In this document: positions 1-7,906 of the stretch, in pieces
How positions within the stretch are numbered: position 1 is the stretch's first letter
Layout: each line of letters starts with the position of its first letter
Assembly (NCBI RefSeq): GCF_007097145.1
Contig: NZ_VJVZ01000012.1
Location: 124,001-188,000 of the forward strand
Source: Flavobacterium zepuense
Lineage (GTDB): Bacteria; Bacteroidota; Bacteroidia; Flavobacteriales; Flavobacteriaceae
Reading direction: 5' to 3'
DNA length: 64,000 bases
Program-made: the position numbers and the translations under genes
The notes under the pieces: generated by a model
What the model saw: only the letters and a program-made list of their open reading frames with translations
What the model was told of the DNA's origin: nothing
Database searches by the model: none

Positions 1-81
1 AATTTTGGTAAACTCCCGGCATGGCATCAGGGTGCCGGTGGCGATGCCTTTATTTTTATTGATGAGGTTGAGGTGAAATAG
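1..81 (+). CDS. C-terminal end of a protein cut by the window edge, possibly a glycoside hydrolase
   Basis: The frame starting at base 1 is open for 26 codons and stops with TAG at 79-81. The residues include LPAWHQGAGGDAFIFIDEVE. From memory of family endings, a tail of the form LPxWHxGAGGxxWxFxDEI closes some secreted Bacteroidetes carbohydrate hydrolases, so a polysaccharide-degrading enzyme is plausible. This is inference from 26 residues only. The gene converges on pgi, and a hairpin terminator lies between them. Confidence 0.45.
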   Translation, partial: NFGKLPAWHQGAGGDAFIFIDEVEVK

Positions 82-101
82 TCTGGATATACAATACTAG
101 T

Positions 102-119
102 GACGCAAAGCATTGCGTC
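102..119. repeat. GACGCAAAG/CTTTGCGTC-type palindromic repeat, copy 1
   Basis: The 18-base near-palindrome GACGCAAAGCATTGCGTC lies just after the first stop codon. The same sequence in the other orientation is at 14622-14639, and a one-base variant is at 14831-14848. All three copies are intergenic. The bases at 186-209 form a second small hairpin (CGCCTG and CAGGCG arms). Confidence 0.7.
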
Positions 120-132
120 TCTACGTTAAACG

Positions 133-165
133 AAAACCCCAAAACACAATGTATTTTGGGGTTTT
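133..165. terminator. Bidirectional intrinsic terminator between the convergent first gene and pgi
   Basis: The arms AAAACCCCAAAA (133-144) and TTTTGGGGTTTT (154-165) pair perfectly over 12 bases with a 9-base loop. A and T runs flank the GC core on both sides, so it can end transcription of the plus-strand gene and of pgi. Confidence 0.85.
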
Positions 166-243
166 GTAAAATCTGTGAAAATCCCCGCCTGTACCATTCG
201 GGCAGGCGCGATTGCGCAGCATCCGCGTCATCCGCGTTCCATC

Positions 244-1884
244 TTATTTACCTAAAAACGCCTTTAATAAAAACGTAGTAGAGCTGTCATGCTGTTTAAC
301 ATCACCGCTGTTAATTTCGCCAAGGATAGAGTTAGCCAATTGCTTGCCCAGCTCTACGCCCCACTGGTCGTAGCTAAAAATGTTCCAGATAACACCCTGA
401 ACAAATATTTTGTGTTCGTAAAGTGCTACAAGTGATCCTAAAGTTTCTGGTGTAAGCTTTTTGATAAGCAATGTATTGGTAGGCTTGTTACCTGTAAATA
501 TTTTGAATGGTGTAAGGTAATCGGCTTTTTCTCCGGTAACACCGGCTTTATCAAACTCAGCGCGAACTACCGCTTCGGCCTTACCGTTAAGCAGGGCTTC
601 GGTTTGGGCGAAGAAGTTAGACATTAATTTATCATGGTGGTCTTTATTACCATAAAGCGGCTCAATGAAACCAATAAAGTCGGTTGGGATCAATTTAGTA
701 CCCTGGTGAATTAACTGGAAGAAAGCATGCTGGCTGTTAGTGCCCGGCTCTCCCCAAATAATGGTACCCGTTTGGTAGTTAACCGGTTTGCCATCGCGGC
801 CCACGCTCTTACCGTTACTCTCCATAATACCCTGTTGCAGGTATGGGGCAAGTTTTTGAAGGTACTGCGTGTACGGGATAAGCGCTTCGCTTTCGGCACC
901 AAAAAAGTTGTTGTACCAAACGCTAAGCAGTGCCAATACCACCGGGATGTTCTCCTCAAAAGCAGCGGTACGGAAATGCTCATCCATATCGTGCGCACCA
1001 TTAAGCAACCCGTCAAAATTATCAAAGCCTACCGCAAGAGCAATAGACAAACCTACGGCGCTCCATAACGAGAAACGGCCGCCAACCCAGTCCCACATCG
1101 GGAAAACGTTGTTAGGGTCTATACCAAACTCGGTAACTTTTTGTATGTTGGTAGATACTGCCACAAAATGCTTGGCAACATCGGCCTGGGATGCGGTTTT
1201 AAGGAACCAGTCCCTGGCAGTTTCAGCATTGGTAAGGGTTTCCTGTGTTGTAAAGGTTTTAGATGCAATTACAAACAGGGTAGTTTCAGGGTTTAGGCCT
1301 TTAAGGCTTTCCATTACGTGGTCGCCATCTACGTTAGATATAAAACGCACGTTAAGCGGTGTCTTGTAATATTTAAGGGCCTCTACCACCATGTTAGGGC
1401 CAAGGTCAGACCCGCCGATACCCACGTTAACCACATCGGTAAACGGTTTGCCGGTATAACCCGTCTGGCTACCGCTGATGATAGCCTCTGTAAAGGCTTT
1501 TATCTTGTTTTTAACGGCATATACCTCCGGCAATACATTCTCGCCATCCACAAGCACGTTAGCGCTTTCAGGGGCACGTAACGCAGTGTGAAGCACCGCA
1601 CGGCCTTCGGTACGGTTTATGGCATCGCCACCAAAATAGCTTTCTATCGCACCACTAAGGTCTACCTGCTTAGCAAGATCCTGTAGTAGCTCTAAAGTTT
1701 TTGGGTTGATGATGTTTTTAGAATAATCTACTAAAAAGTCGTTCCATTTAATGTGGAATTTTTCTGCTCTTTGTGTATCGGCAGCAAACATATCCTGCAT
1801 AGAGGCATTTTGCATTTCGGCAAAATGATCTTTAAGCGATTGCCAGGCAGCGGTACTTGTTGGGTTAATGTTTTGTAGTGCCAT
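244..1884 (-). CDS. pgi: Glucose-6-phosphate isomerase
   Basis: Cytosolic enzyme that interconverts glucose-6-phosphate and fructose-6-phosphate in glycolysis and gluconeogenesis. At 546 residues it has the normal length of the long bacterial PGI class. Both family signatures are present: WDWVGGRFSLW near residues 264-274, and FSYDQWGVELGKQ near residue 500, which carries the catalytic lysine. The catalytic Glu is in GIMESNGKS and the catalytic His in NSQHAFFQLIHQG. The ATG at 1882-1884 gives the usual N-terminus. It is the last gene of a four-gene minus-strand run (DUF3108 protein, tryptophan dioxygenase, M23 peptidase, pgi), 15 bases after the peptidase stop, and ends at the hairpin at 133-165. 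Identification is secure. Confidence 0.97.
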   Translation of the reverse strand: MALQNINPTSTAAWQSLKDHFAEMQNASMQDMFAADTQRAEKFHIKWNDFLVDYSKNIINPKTLELLQDLAKQVDLSGAIESYFGGDAINRTEGRAVLHTALRAPESANVLVDGENVLPEVYAVKNKIKAFTEAIISGSQTGYTGKPFTDVVNVGIGGSDLGPNMVVEALKYYKTPLNVRFISNVDGDHVMESLKGLNPETTLFVIASKTFTTQETLTNAETARDWFLKTASQADVAKHFVAVSTNIQKVTEFGIDPNNVFPMWDWVGGRFSLWSAVGLSIALAVGFDNFDGLLNGAHDMDEHFRTAAFEENIPVVLALLSVWYNNFFGAESEALIPYTQYLQKLAPYLQQGIMESNGKSVGRDGKPVNYQTGTIIWGEPGTNSQHAFFQLIHQGTKLIPTDFIGFIEPLYGNKDHHDKLMSNFFAQTEALLNGKAEAVVRAEFDKAGVTGEKADYLTPFKIFTGNKPTNTLLIKKLTPETLGSLVALYEHKIFVQGVIWNIFSYDQWGVELGKQLANSILGEINSGDVKQHDSSTTFLLKAFLGK

Positions 1885-1899
1885 TGTGCTTGTGTGTTT

Positions 1900-3141
1900 T
1901 TATTGAGTGTTGAATTTTTTATCTGCTATACTGTCCAGCTCTTTTTTAAGGGGCGTGCTGTAGGCCAAAAAGCGGGGCTTGTCTTTAGCGTTCATAGGTT
2001 CAGAGCTTGGCAGGCGTTGCTTAAGGGCATCTACCTGTACGCCATTCTTCCAGAAGCGGTAACAAACGTGAGGGCCCGTTGCAAGTCCGGTACTGCCCAC
2101 GCGGCCTATGGTTTCGCCCTGCGATACATGCTGTCCTTTGCGCACCAGTATTTTGCTCATGTGCAGGTACTGGGTGGTATACTGGCCATTGTGCTTAACC
2201 TTTACATAATTACCGTTACCCGATGTATAGCCCGCCTGTATAACCACGCCATTGGCAGTACTCATAATGGGCGTGCCGGTTGGGGCTGCATAATCGGTGC
2301 CGTTGTGGGCTTTCCAGCGCATTTGCACGGGGTGGAAACGCTTTGGCGAAAACCTTGAGGTTATATGGCTGAATTTTAGCGGTGCTTTTAAGAACATACT
2401 CTTAAGTACCTTGCCTTCTTCGTCATAATAATCTGCCTTGCGCGAATTTTCGTCTTTTTTAAAGGGGAAAGCGTATATTTTTTTGCCTTTGTATTCAAAG
2501 AACGAAGCCTCTATACTTTCTACACCCGCATAAATGGTATCGCTTATGTAGCGCTCGTTTACAATAACGGCAAATTTATCGTTTTTCTGAATTTTAAAGA
2601 AGTCGATACTCCAGGCATAAATATCGGCCAGTTCCTGCACCATGGCGGGACTTGCGCCTGCTTTGCCCAGGGTTTCGGCCAGCGAGCCTTCTATTGCAGC
2701 CGCTATAACGCGCCTTTTAATGGTAATGGGCTTAATGGTCTTTTTTACGTGGGCTATGGTATCGCTCAGGTCAATCGTATAGTAGCTAAGATTGTCTGGC
2801 TCATAAATAAAGGCCTTAAGGGCATTAGGAGCTTTTTTGTCTTTTAGCATTGTAAAAGGCCTGCCCACGCGAATATCCCTCAAATCAAAGGTATCCTTAA
2901 TTTGCTCTGTAATTTTATGAATTTGCCCTGCATCATAGCCTTCTTCGCCTAAAAGGGCTCCAAAAGTGTCGCCTTTTTGTATGGTATCATTAACCACCTT
3001 AAAATCGTTTAGCGTGTAGCCGAACTTTTTTACAATGGCTTCCTTTTTTACTGCGGCGGGCTTTGCTTGTGGGGTTTCTTTATCTTTATTACAGGCGGTT
3101 AGGGTTAAAAGTATAAATAATATGAATGCAGAATATTTCAA
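1900..3141 (-). CDS. M23-family metallopeptidase lipoprotein (murein endopeptidase)
   Basis: Predicted envelope lipoprotein that cleaves peptidoglycan cross-links. The C-terminal half holds a complete LytM/M23 zinc site: HNGTD, YLHM and GPHVCYRF supply the His, Asp, His and His residues. The N-terminal half, with VNDTIQKGDTFGALL, resembles the OapA/LysM-like region common in this class. I chose the TTG at 3139-3141 as start: it gives MKYSAFILFILLTLTAC, a textbook lipoprotein signal with its Cys, and sits 20 bases after the upstream stop. The ATG at 3202-3204 would overlap the dioxygenase gene by 43 bases and bury the signal peptide. The active-site residues look intact, unlike the EnvC-like protein at 40804-42066. 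Which bond it cuts cannot be told. Confidence 0.88.
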   Translation of the reverse strand: MKYSAFILFILLTLTACNKDKETPQAKPAAVKKEAIVKKFGYTLNDFKVVNDTIQKGDTFGALLGEEGYDAGQIHKITEQIKDTFDLRDIRVGRPFTMLKDKKAPNALKAFIYEPDNLSYYTIDLSDTIAHVKKTIKPITIKRRVIAAAIEGSLAETLGKAGASPAMVQELADIYAWSIDFFKIQKNDKFAVIVNERYISDTIYAGVESIEASFFEYKGKKIYAFPFKKDENSRKADYYDEEGKVLKSMFLKAPLKFSHITSRFSPKRFHPVQMRWKAHNGTDYAAPTGTPIMSTANGVVIQAGYTSGNGNYVKVKHNGQYTTQYLHMSKILVRKGQHVSQGETIGRVGSTGLATGPHVCYRFWKNGVQVDALKQRLPSSEPMNAKDKPRFLAYSTPLKKELDSIADKKFNTQ

Positions 3142-3161
3142 GTTTGTGTGTTTATTGTGTG

Positions 3162-4094
3162 TTATACATTTTCGCCCCAGGTGCGCAATTCTTCCTCGCT
3201 CCATAATTCAGGGAAGAATATCCTTCTTTGGTACTTGGGGTGCATGTACTTTTTCCAGTCGCTGCCGCCGGTAGCTTCCTGCGGGCCGCTGCTGCTCTCT
3301 ATATATTTGCGCGCTGCGTTAAGGTGGCCCATAACCCAGGTTACATTTACGGTATAATCATAATGGCGCATGGCCTCAACCAGTTTTGCATCGCTTTGTG
3401 TATCAGCCGGCAACTCCTTAAACTTTCTCCAGATGTTTATGGTGTTATACTCCTCCATATGCCTTAAGAATTCGCCTTTGTATTTGCGTTCAAACTCCTT
3501 TAGCAGGTAGCTTTTTTCGCCGGTGCGGTAGTCTTTGCCCGCAGCCTGCCAGTACAAATGCTCCAGGGCATGCTCGTAAGGCGTATCACGGTCTATAGTG
3601 GCACGAAAACGGTAATCTATAAGGTTAATAAGATCGGTGCTTGCAAACTCTATAAGGCGGTATTGCGCACTCTGGAAACCGCTTGCAGGGGTAAGGGTGT
3701 TCCTAAACTTCATGTACTGGTCTATGCTCATGCCATCGCCCATAATATCGAACGATGTGGTAAGCATATCAAAGTAGCGGCTAATGCGCCTTAGCTTCTC
3801 GGTAAAAAAGTCGGTAGCGGGGGCATCGGTATGGCACAGCTGCTCTATCTCCCAAAGTATCATTTTAAATAACAGCTCGTTAACCTGATGGTACATAATA
3901 AACACCATCTCATCGGGTAATGTTGTACGCTGTATTTGCAGGTTAAGCAGTGCATCGGTATTTATGTAGTCCCAGTAAGTAATGGGCTTGGCCCAAAGCA
4001 GCCCTTCCAGGTGCGTTTCGGTCTTTTGGTTTATGGCACGAAATTTATCATCGAGCGCATCAAGTTTTTCAATTATCGGGGACGTAATCTCCAT
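3162..4094 (-). CDS. kynA: Tryptophan 2,3-dioxygenase
   Basis: Heme enzyme that opens the indole ring of tryptophan to N-formylkynurenine, the first step of the kynurenine pathway. Family blocks are clear in the 310 residues: DEMVFIMYHQVNELLFKMIL, FRNTLTPASGFQSAQYRLIE, and near the C-terminus GHLNAARKYI (heme-ligand His region) followed by TGGSDWKKYM. The gene lies five bases after the DUF3108 gene and 20 bases before the M23 peptidase, so these are probably co-transcribed. hppD and hmgA for tyrosine breakdown lie just upstream, and the heme its active site needs is made by genes 20-35 kb away. Other kynurenine genes are not in the window. Confidence 0.95.
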   Translation of the reverse strand: MEITSPIIEKLDALDDKFRAINQKTETHLEGLLWAKPITYWDYINTDALLNLQIQRTTLPDEMVFIMYHQVNELLFKMILWEIEQLCHTDAPATDFFTEKLRRISRYFDMLTTSFDIMGDGMSIDQYMKFRNTLTPASGFQSAQYRLIEFASTDLINLIDYRFRATIDRDTPYEHALEHLYWQAAGKDYRTGEKSYLLKEFERKYKGEFLRHMEEYNTINIWRKFKELPADTQSDAKLVEAMRHYDYTVNVTWVMGHLNAARKYIESSSGPQEATGGSDWKKYMHPKYQRRIFFPELWSEEELRTWGENV

Positions 4095-4099
4095 CTTAT

Positions 4100-4867
4100 C
4101 TATTTAGATTTTACCGTAAACGTATGGGCAAGCCCGCTGTAACCTTCCAGGTCGGCCTTAAGAGAACCCACGGCCAGACTGGCTTTTATACGTAACGGTA
4201 TTTTATTTGCATCGTCTGAAATCCAGACAGTTAAACTCTCTTCTTCCTTAAATACACGGCCCGCCTGTACATAGGGCCTGAATATCATTGTAGAAACCGT
4301 GCCAAATTTAGTTTTTATATCTTCCCTGCCAATGAATTTGAGCTTAAATTTTGTTACCTCTTCATCAAAAAACATATCAACGGTTATGGCCTCGCCCACT
4401 TTTAATTTATCTACCGAAGGGTGGTTTCTTAAGTAGTAAAAGGTAGACATAATGTCCTGCACATTCTCTGTAACCGATATGGTTTTCTGGCTTTTGTGCT
4501 TATAGTCCTTAACCAGCACGGTATTGTTGGCCTGGTTAAAGAACCCTTCCTGGTTTTTTGTATACCCGCCTTCGTCTATCTTTCTAACATACTGGTAGGG
4601 CTTGCCAGTATTTTTATCAAAATAGGTTTCGTAAACGTCGTTAACCTTAAAAAAGAATTTTGTCATGCCCGTGGTAACGCCATTGCCAACCACATGAAAA
4701 ACCTTTTTATTATCGCGTGTAGCCTCTTTAACTTCAAGTGTGGCATTACCGGCATTTACTACGCCATAATGTATCCTGAATTTAAGGGTTTCGCCTACTT
4801 TAAATGCATCCTGCGAGAAAACATCGCCGGCCGTAAAAAACATAATAAGTGCTATTAATTTTTTCAT
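4100..4867 (-). CDS. DUF3108 domain protein, secreted
   Basis: 255 residues beginning with a cleavable signal peptide (MKKLIALIMFFTAGDVFSQ), then a beta-rich DUF3108 domain recognisable from GETLKFRIHYGVVNAGNATL near residue 28 and the later segment VWISDDANKIPLRIKASLAVG. The molecular role of the family is unknown; the protein should be periplasmic or on the outer membrane. It is the first gene of the run ending in pgi. A good promoter lies upstream, with the -7 box about 50 bases before the ATG at 4865-4867. Confidence 0.85.
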   Translation of the reverse strand: MKKLIALIMFFTAGDVFSQDAFKVGETLKFRIHYGVVNAGNATLEVKEATRDNKKVFHVVGNGVTTGMTKFFFKVNDVYETYFDKNTGKPYQYVRKIDEGGYTKNQEGFFNQANNTVLVKDYKHKSQKTISVTENVQDIMSTFYYLRNHPSVDKLKVGEAITVDMFFDEEVTKFKLKFIGREDIKTKFGTVSTMIFRPYVQAGRVFKEEESLTVWISDDANKIPLRIKASLAVGSLKADLEGYSGLAHTFTVKSK

Positions 4868-4917
4868 AGTAACTTTTTCTTCTTGGGTGTTTACAGCCTA
4901 AAATACAATTTCTGTTC

Positions 4918-4948
4918 CAAATTTACTAAAACAAAAAAACCCAGTCAA
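4918..4948 (-). promoter_or_regulatory. Promoter of the DUF3108-kynA-M23-pgi run
   Basis: On the minus strand, TTG (4948-4946), 20 bases, then TAAATTTG (4925-4918), matching the Bacteroidetes -33/-7 consensus TTG and TAnnTTTG. The -33 element lies inside the terminator hairpin at 4933-4965. Confidence 0.65.
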
Positions 4949-4965
4949 AAAATGACCGGGTTTTT
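4933..4965 (-). terminator. Intrinsic terminator downstream of hppD and of the candidate small RNA
   Basis: Read on the minus strand, CCCGGTCA, a loop of T residues, then TGACTGGG and a run of seven T. One pair is a G-U wobble on this strand but a mismatch on the other, so the hairpin favours minus-strand transcription. Confidence 0.75.
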
Positions 4966-5045
4966 ATGCTATTAACCAACCAAAAACTATAAATTATGAA
5001 AAATTTACCTGCAAAAAGGTTTATTTACCTACCTCCCTTTTTGCG
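4933..5045 (-). ncRNA. Candidate small non-coding RNA, about 110 nt
   Basis: In the 299-base gap between hppD and the DUF3108 gene, the minus strand has a perfect -7 box TACATTTG (5057-5050), then about 110 bases with no credible reading frame, then the T-tailed terminator at 4933-4965. The start of the transcript should fall near 5045. The segment after the box (CACTCGCAAAAAGGGAGG on the minus strand) and the following purine-rich stretch look like a composed element rather than random intergenic DNA. No good -33 TTG is seen at the expected distance. It might instead be the 3' untranslated region of hppD. A flavobacterial structured RNA such as Flavo-1 is one possible match, but I cannot test it. 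Confidence 0.4.
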
Positions 5046-5166
5046 AGTGCAAATGTACTCACATTATTGACAAATTATTTGCTAAAATTCAACTTTAACA
5101 CATAATCATCAAAAAAGTTAACGCTGAATGGTCTTGTATTATATTATCTTTAAAAAATGATTAGTT

Positions 5167-6327
5167 TTATAATGTACCTCTTAATTCCTGTTCGCGTTCT
5201 ATGCTCTGAAACAAGGCTTTAAAGTTACCGGCACCAAAGCCACGGGCACCCATTCTCTGGATTATTTCGTAAAACAGGGTTGGGCGGTCTTCAACCGGCT
5301 TGGTAAATATTTGTAGCAGGTATCCTTCTTCATCGGCATCTACCATGATACCCAGTTTTTGAATCTCTAATATATCTTCTTTAAAAGCATCGCGGTGCGC
5401 ACCCAGCCTTGACGGTACATCATCATAATAGGCCTGTGGCGGCGCCGAAAGGAATTCTACACCACGTGATTTAAGGTCGGACACGGTTTTGATGATATCA
5501 TCGGTAGCAATGGCAATGTGCTGTACGCCCGGGCCGCCGTAAAAATCAAGGTATTCCTCTATCTGTGATTTTTTAACACCTTCTGCCGGCTCGTTAATAG
5601 GGAACTTGATCCTGCCGTTACCGTTGCTCATTACTTTACTCATAAGCGCAGAGTATTCGGTATTAATTTGCTTGTCGTCAAACGAAAGGAAGTTAACAAA
5701 GCCCATGACCTCTTCATACCATTTAACCCAGATGTTCATCTCGTTCCAACCCACGTTGCCCACCATGTGGTCTACATATTTAAGGCCTGCCGGTGCAGGG
5801 TTGTAATCGCTTTTCCACTCCTTATAGCCGGGAAGGAATGCACCGTTGTAGTTTTTGCGCTCTACAAACATGTGTACGGTTTCGCCGTAGGTATAAATGC
5901 CGGCACGTACCACTTCGCCAAACTCATCAGTCTCTACCGTAGGCTCCATAAACGGCTTAGCGCCACGGGCTGTGGTTTCTTCAAACGATTTGCGCGCATC
6001 ATCTACCCAAAGAGCTACGATTTTAACGGCATCGCCATGTTTTACAAGGTGGTCGTTTAAAGGCGAATCGGCTTTAAGCGGGGTAGTAAACACAAAACGT
6101 ATCTTGTCCTGCTTTACTACATAGCTGGCGCGGTCCTTAAGGCCGGTTTCTAAACCTGCATAAGCTACGGACTGAAATCCGAACGCTGTTTTATAGTAAT
6201 GGGCGGCCTGCTTGGCGTTACCCACGATAAATTCTACATAATCGGTCCCTAATAACGGAAGGAAATCCTGTGCGCCTTCAAATATTTTTTCAAGGCCGTA
6301 TTCTACGCTTTTAATTTCGTTACTCAT
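5167..6327 (-). CDS. hppD: 4-hydroxyphenylpyruvate dioxygenase
   Basis: Non-heme iron enzyme that converts 4-hydroxyphenylpyruvate to homogentisate in tyrosine breakdown. The start ATG at 6325-6327 gives 386 residues, normal for the family; the frame stays open a further 28 codons upstream, but that stretch runs into a repeat element and has no family similarity. Two vicinal-oxygen-chelate domains are visible. The iron ligands are the His of YVDHMVGNV, the His of GVQHIAIATDD and the Glu of LFYEIIQRMGARGFGAGNF near the C-terminus. hmgA, for the next step, lies 421 bases upstream on the same strand; the gap holds a mobile-looking repeat. A 6-base-arm inverted repeat 17 bases before the ATG may be an operator. 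Confidence 0.96.
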   Translation of the reverse strand: MSNEIKSVEYGLEKIFEGAQDFLPLLGTDYVEFIVGNAKQAAHYYKTAFGFQSVAYAGLETGLKDRASYVVKQDKIRFVFTTPLKADSPLNDHLVKHGDAVKIVALWVDDARKSFEETTARGAKPFMEPTVETDEFGEVVRAGIYTYGETVHMFVERKNYNGAFLPGYKEWKSDYNPAPAGLKYVDHMVGNVGWNEMNIWVKWYEEVMGFVNFLSFDDKQINTEYSALMSKVMSNGNGRIKFPINEPAEGVKKSQIEEYLDFYGGPGVQHIAIATDDIIKTVSDLKSRGVEFLSAPPQAYYDDVPSRLGAHRDAFKEDILEIQKLGIMVDADEEGYLLQIFTKPVEDRPTLFYEIIQRMGARGFGAGNFKALFQSIEREQELRGTL

Positions 6328-6343
6328 AATCTTATGCTTTTTA

Positions 6344-6359
6344 ATCACGTGTGCGTGAT
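6344..6359. promoter_or_regulatory. Inverted repeat in front of hppD, possible operator
   Basis: ATCACG-TGTG-CGTGAT, perfect 6-base arms with a 4-base spacer, ending 17 bases before the hppD start codon and close to the end of the repeat element at 6383-6668. No clear -7 box was found around it. Confidence 0.35.
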
Positions 6360-6382
6360 CAGTTAGTTTTTGTTTATACTCT

Positions 6383-6668
6383 GTTCTTTTGTCTTGAAAC
6401 AAAAGAACCAAAAATTCAAGGCTTGCACCCTTTTACGCTACAAAGTATTGCGTTCGGCTAAATCATTTGAACTCGCTGCGCTCAAACAGCAAATGATTTT
6501 AACGCCTTACTTCATACTTTGCTTAACGCTTAAAGGCTGATGCCTTAGCTTCACTCATAACCGACATACTTTATGGATTGAGTGAAGTTGCTCCCCTCTC
6601 CAAAGGAGAGGGGTTGGGGGTGAGGCCTCTTGAGCAATCTTATTTCTTTTGTTTCAAGATAAAAGAAA
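6383..6668. repeat. Hairpin-ended MITE-like element (copy A) between hmgA and hppD
   Basis: This fills most of the gene-free stretch 6328-6748. It starts with the hairpin GTTCTTTTG (6383-6391)/CAAAAGAAC (6400-6408) and ends with the related hairpin TTTCTTTT (6643-6650)/AAAAGAAA (6661-6668), so the ends form inverted repeats. Inside are nested stems CAAAGTAT/ATACTTTG (6441-6448, 6514-6521) and AATCATTTG/CAAATGATT (6461-6469, 6490-6498), a TAGCTTCACTCA/TTGAGTGAAG pair, and the CCCCTCTCC/GGAGAGGGG palindrome at 6592-6625. A related copy in reverse orientation is at 16500-16696. A further CCCTCC/GGAGGG palindrome lies at 6681-6716. No gene is encoded. Confidence 0.65.
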
Positions 6669-6748
6669 ATCAAATAAACCACCCCACCCTACGGGCACCC
6701 CTCCAAAGGAGGGGAATCGACGATTGCTTTTATATCCAGGTCATCTAG

Positions 6749-7906
6749 CTACTCTACCCAGCTTTTGTAATACTGGCCGTCGTCTAATCCCATAGCTTCG
6801 GCAGTTACCATTAGCGGGCGGAACGTATCTACCATTACCGCAAGCTCCTCGGTTACTGTTTTGCCAATGCTGCGCTCCATAGCACCGGGCGCAGGGCCGT
6901 GTGGTATGCCTTTAGGGTGCAGCGTTATATGGCCCTGCTCTATATTGTTACGGCTCATAAAATCGCCATCAACATAGTACAGTACCTCATCGCTATCTAT
7001 ATTGCTGTGGTTGTAAGGTGCCGGGATGCTTTTAGGGTGGTAATCGTACAGCCTTGGGCAAAACGAGCACACTACAAAACCGGTGGTTTCAAACGTTTGG
7101 TGTACCGGTGGCGGCTGGTGCACGCGCCCGGTAATAGGCTCAAAGTTATGAATGCTAAAGGCGTACGGAAAGTTATACCCATCATACCCTACAACATCAA
7201 ATGGGTGCGTGGCATACACCACCTCGTGCATCATGCCTTCTTTTTTTATCTTGATAAGAAAATCGCCCTTTTCGTCGTGCGTTTCCAACTCTACAGGCAG
7301 TTTAAAGTCGCGTTCGCAAAACGGCGAATGCTCCAGGTGCTGCCCGCTTTGGTTTTTGTAGCGTTTAGGCGTATAGATAGGCGCCGTGCTCTCTACGTAA
7401 AACAGGCGGTTATCTGTCGTATCGAAATCGATCTGGTAGATCATGCCGCGCGGAATAATAAGGTAATCGCCGTACTCAAACGGAATGTTACCCATAAACG
7501 TGCGCAGCGTACCCGTACCTTTATGGATGAAGATCATCTCATCGCTATCGGCATTCTTATAAAAATAACTGCGGAGTGACTGCTGCGGTGCGGCAAGGCC
7601 GATAATACAGTCGCGGTTAACCAGCATGGCTTTACGGCTGTCTAAAAAATCGGCTTCGGGCTTTAGCTCAAAACCTTTAAGTAGCAAAGATTTTATATTT
7701 TTATCGATGGCTATCTTGGGCTCAACCGAATAGGATTTGATGATTTCCTTAACCTGCGTAGGCCTGTGCACATGGTACAGCAGGGCCGAGTGGCCGTGGA
7801 ACCCCTCGGTACCAAAAAGCTGCTCGTAGTAGAGTCCGCCGTTGGGCTTCTCAAACTGAGTGTGGCGCTTTTGCGGAATATTCCCTAATTTATGGTATAT
7901 AGGCAT
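6749..7906 (-). CDS. hmgA: Homogentisate 1,2-dioxygenase
   Basis: Non-heme iron enzyme that opens the homogentisate ring to maleylacetoacetate, following HppD. The 385 residues form a bicupin; RPTQVKEI near the N-terminus and FVVCSFCPRLYDYHPKSIP, NHSNIDSDEVLYYVDGDF and LHPKGIPHGPAPGAME in the C-terminal half are family blocks. The His and Glu residues of the last two blocks form the iron site. The ATG at 7904-7906 is the natural start. Maleylacetoacetate isomerase and fumarylacetoacetase genes are not in the window. The 294-base gap to the divergent omega-amidase gene must hold its promoter; a weak box GATATTTG on the minus strand near 8027-8034 is the only candidate I see. Confidence 0.95.
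   Translation of the reverse strand: MPIYHKLGNIPQKRHTQFEKPNGGLYYEQLFGTEGFHGHSALLYHVHRPTQVKEIIKSYSVEPKIAIDKNIKSLLLKGFELKPEADFLDSRKAMLVNRDCIIGLAAPQQSLRSYFYKNADSDEMIFIHKGTGTLRTFMGNIPFEYGDYLIIPRGMIYQIDFDTTDNRLFYVESTAPIYTPKRYKNQSGQHLEHSPFCERDFKLPVELETHDEKGDFLIKIKKEGMMHEVVYATHPFDVVGYDGYNFPYAFSIHNFEPITGRVHQPPPVHQTFETTGFVVCSFCPRLYDYHPKSIPAPYNHSNIDSDEVLYYVDGDFMSRNNIEQGHITLHPKGIPHGPAPGAMERSIGKTVTEELAVMVDTFRPLMVTAEAMGLDDGQYYKSWVE

Noticed and set aside
869..1369. 166-codon plus-strand frame inside pgi
   Set aside because: Antisense shadow; serine- and lysine-rich low-quality protein with no family similarity.
4996..5070. Plus-strand 24-codon frame (MKNLPAKRF...) in the gap before hppD
   Set aside because: It lies antisense to the better supported small RNA unit, contains the reverse complement of its -7 box, and has no promoter or family resemblance.
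6899..7579. 226-codon plus-strand frame inside hmgA
   Set aside because: Antisense shadow of a certain gene; the long open frame follows from hmgA codon use.
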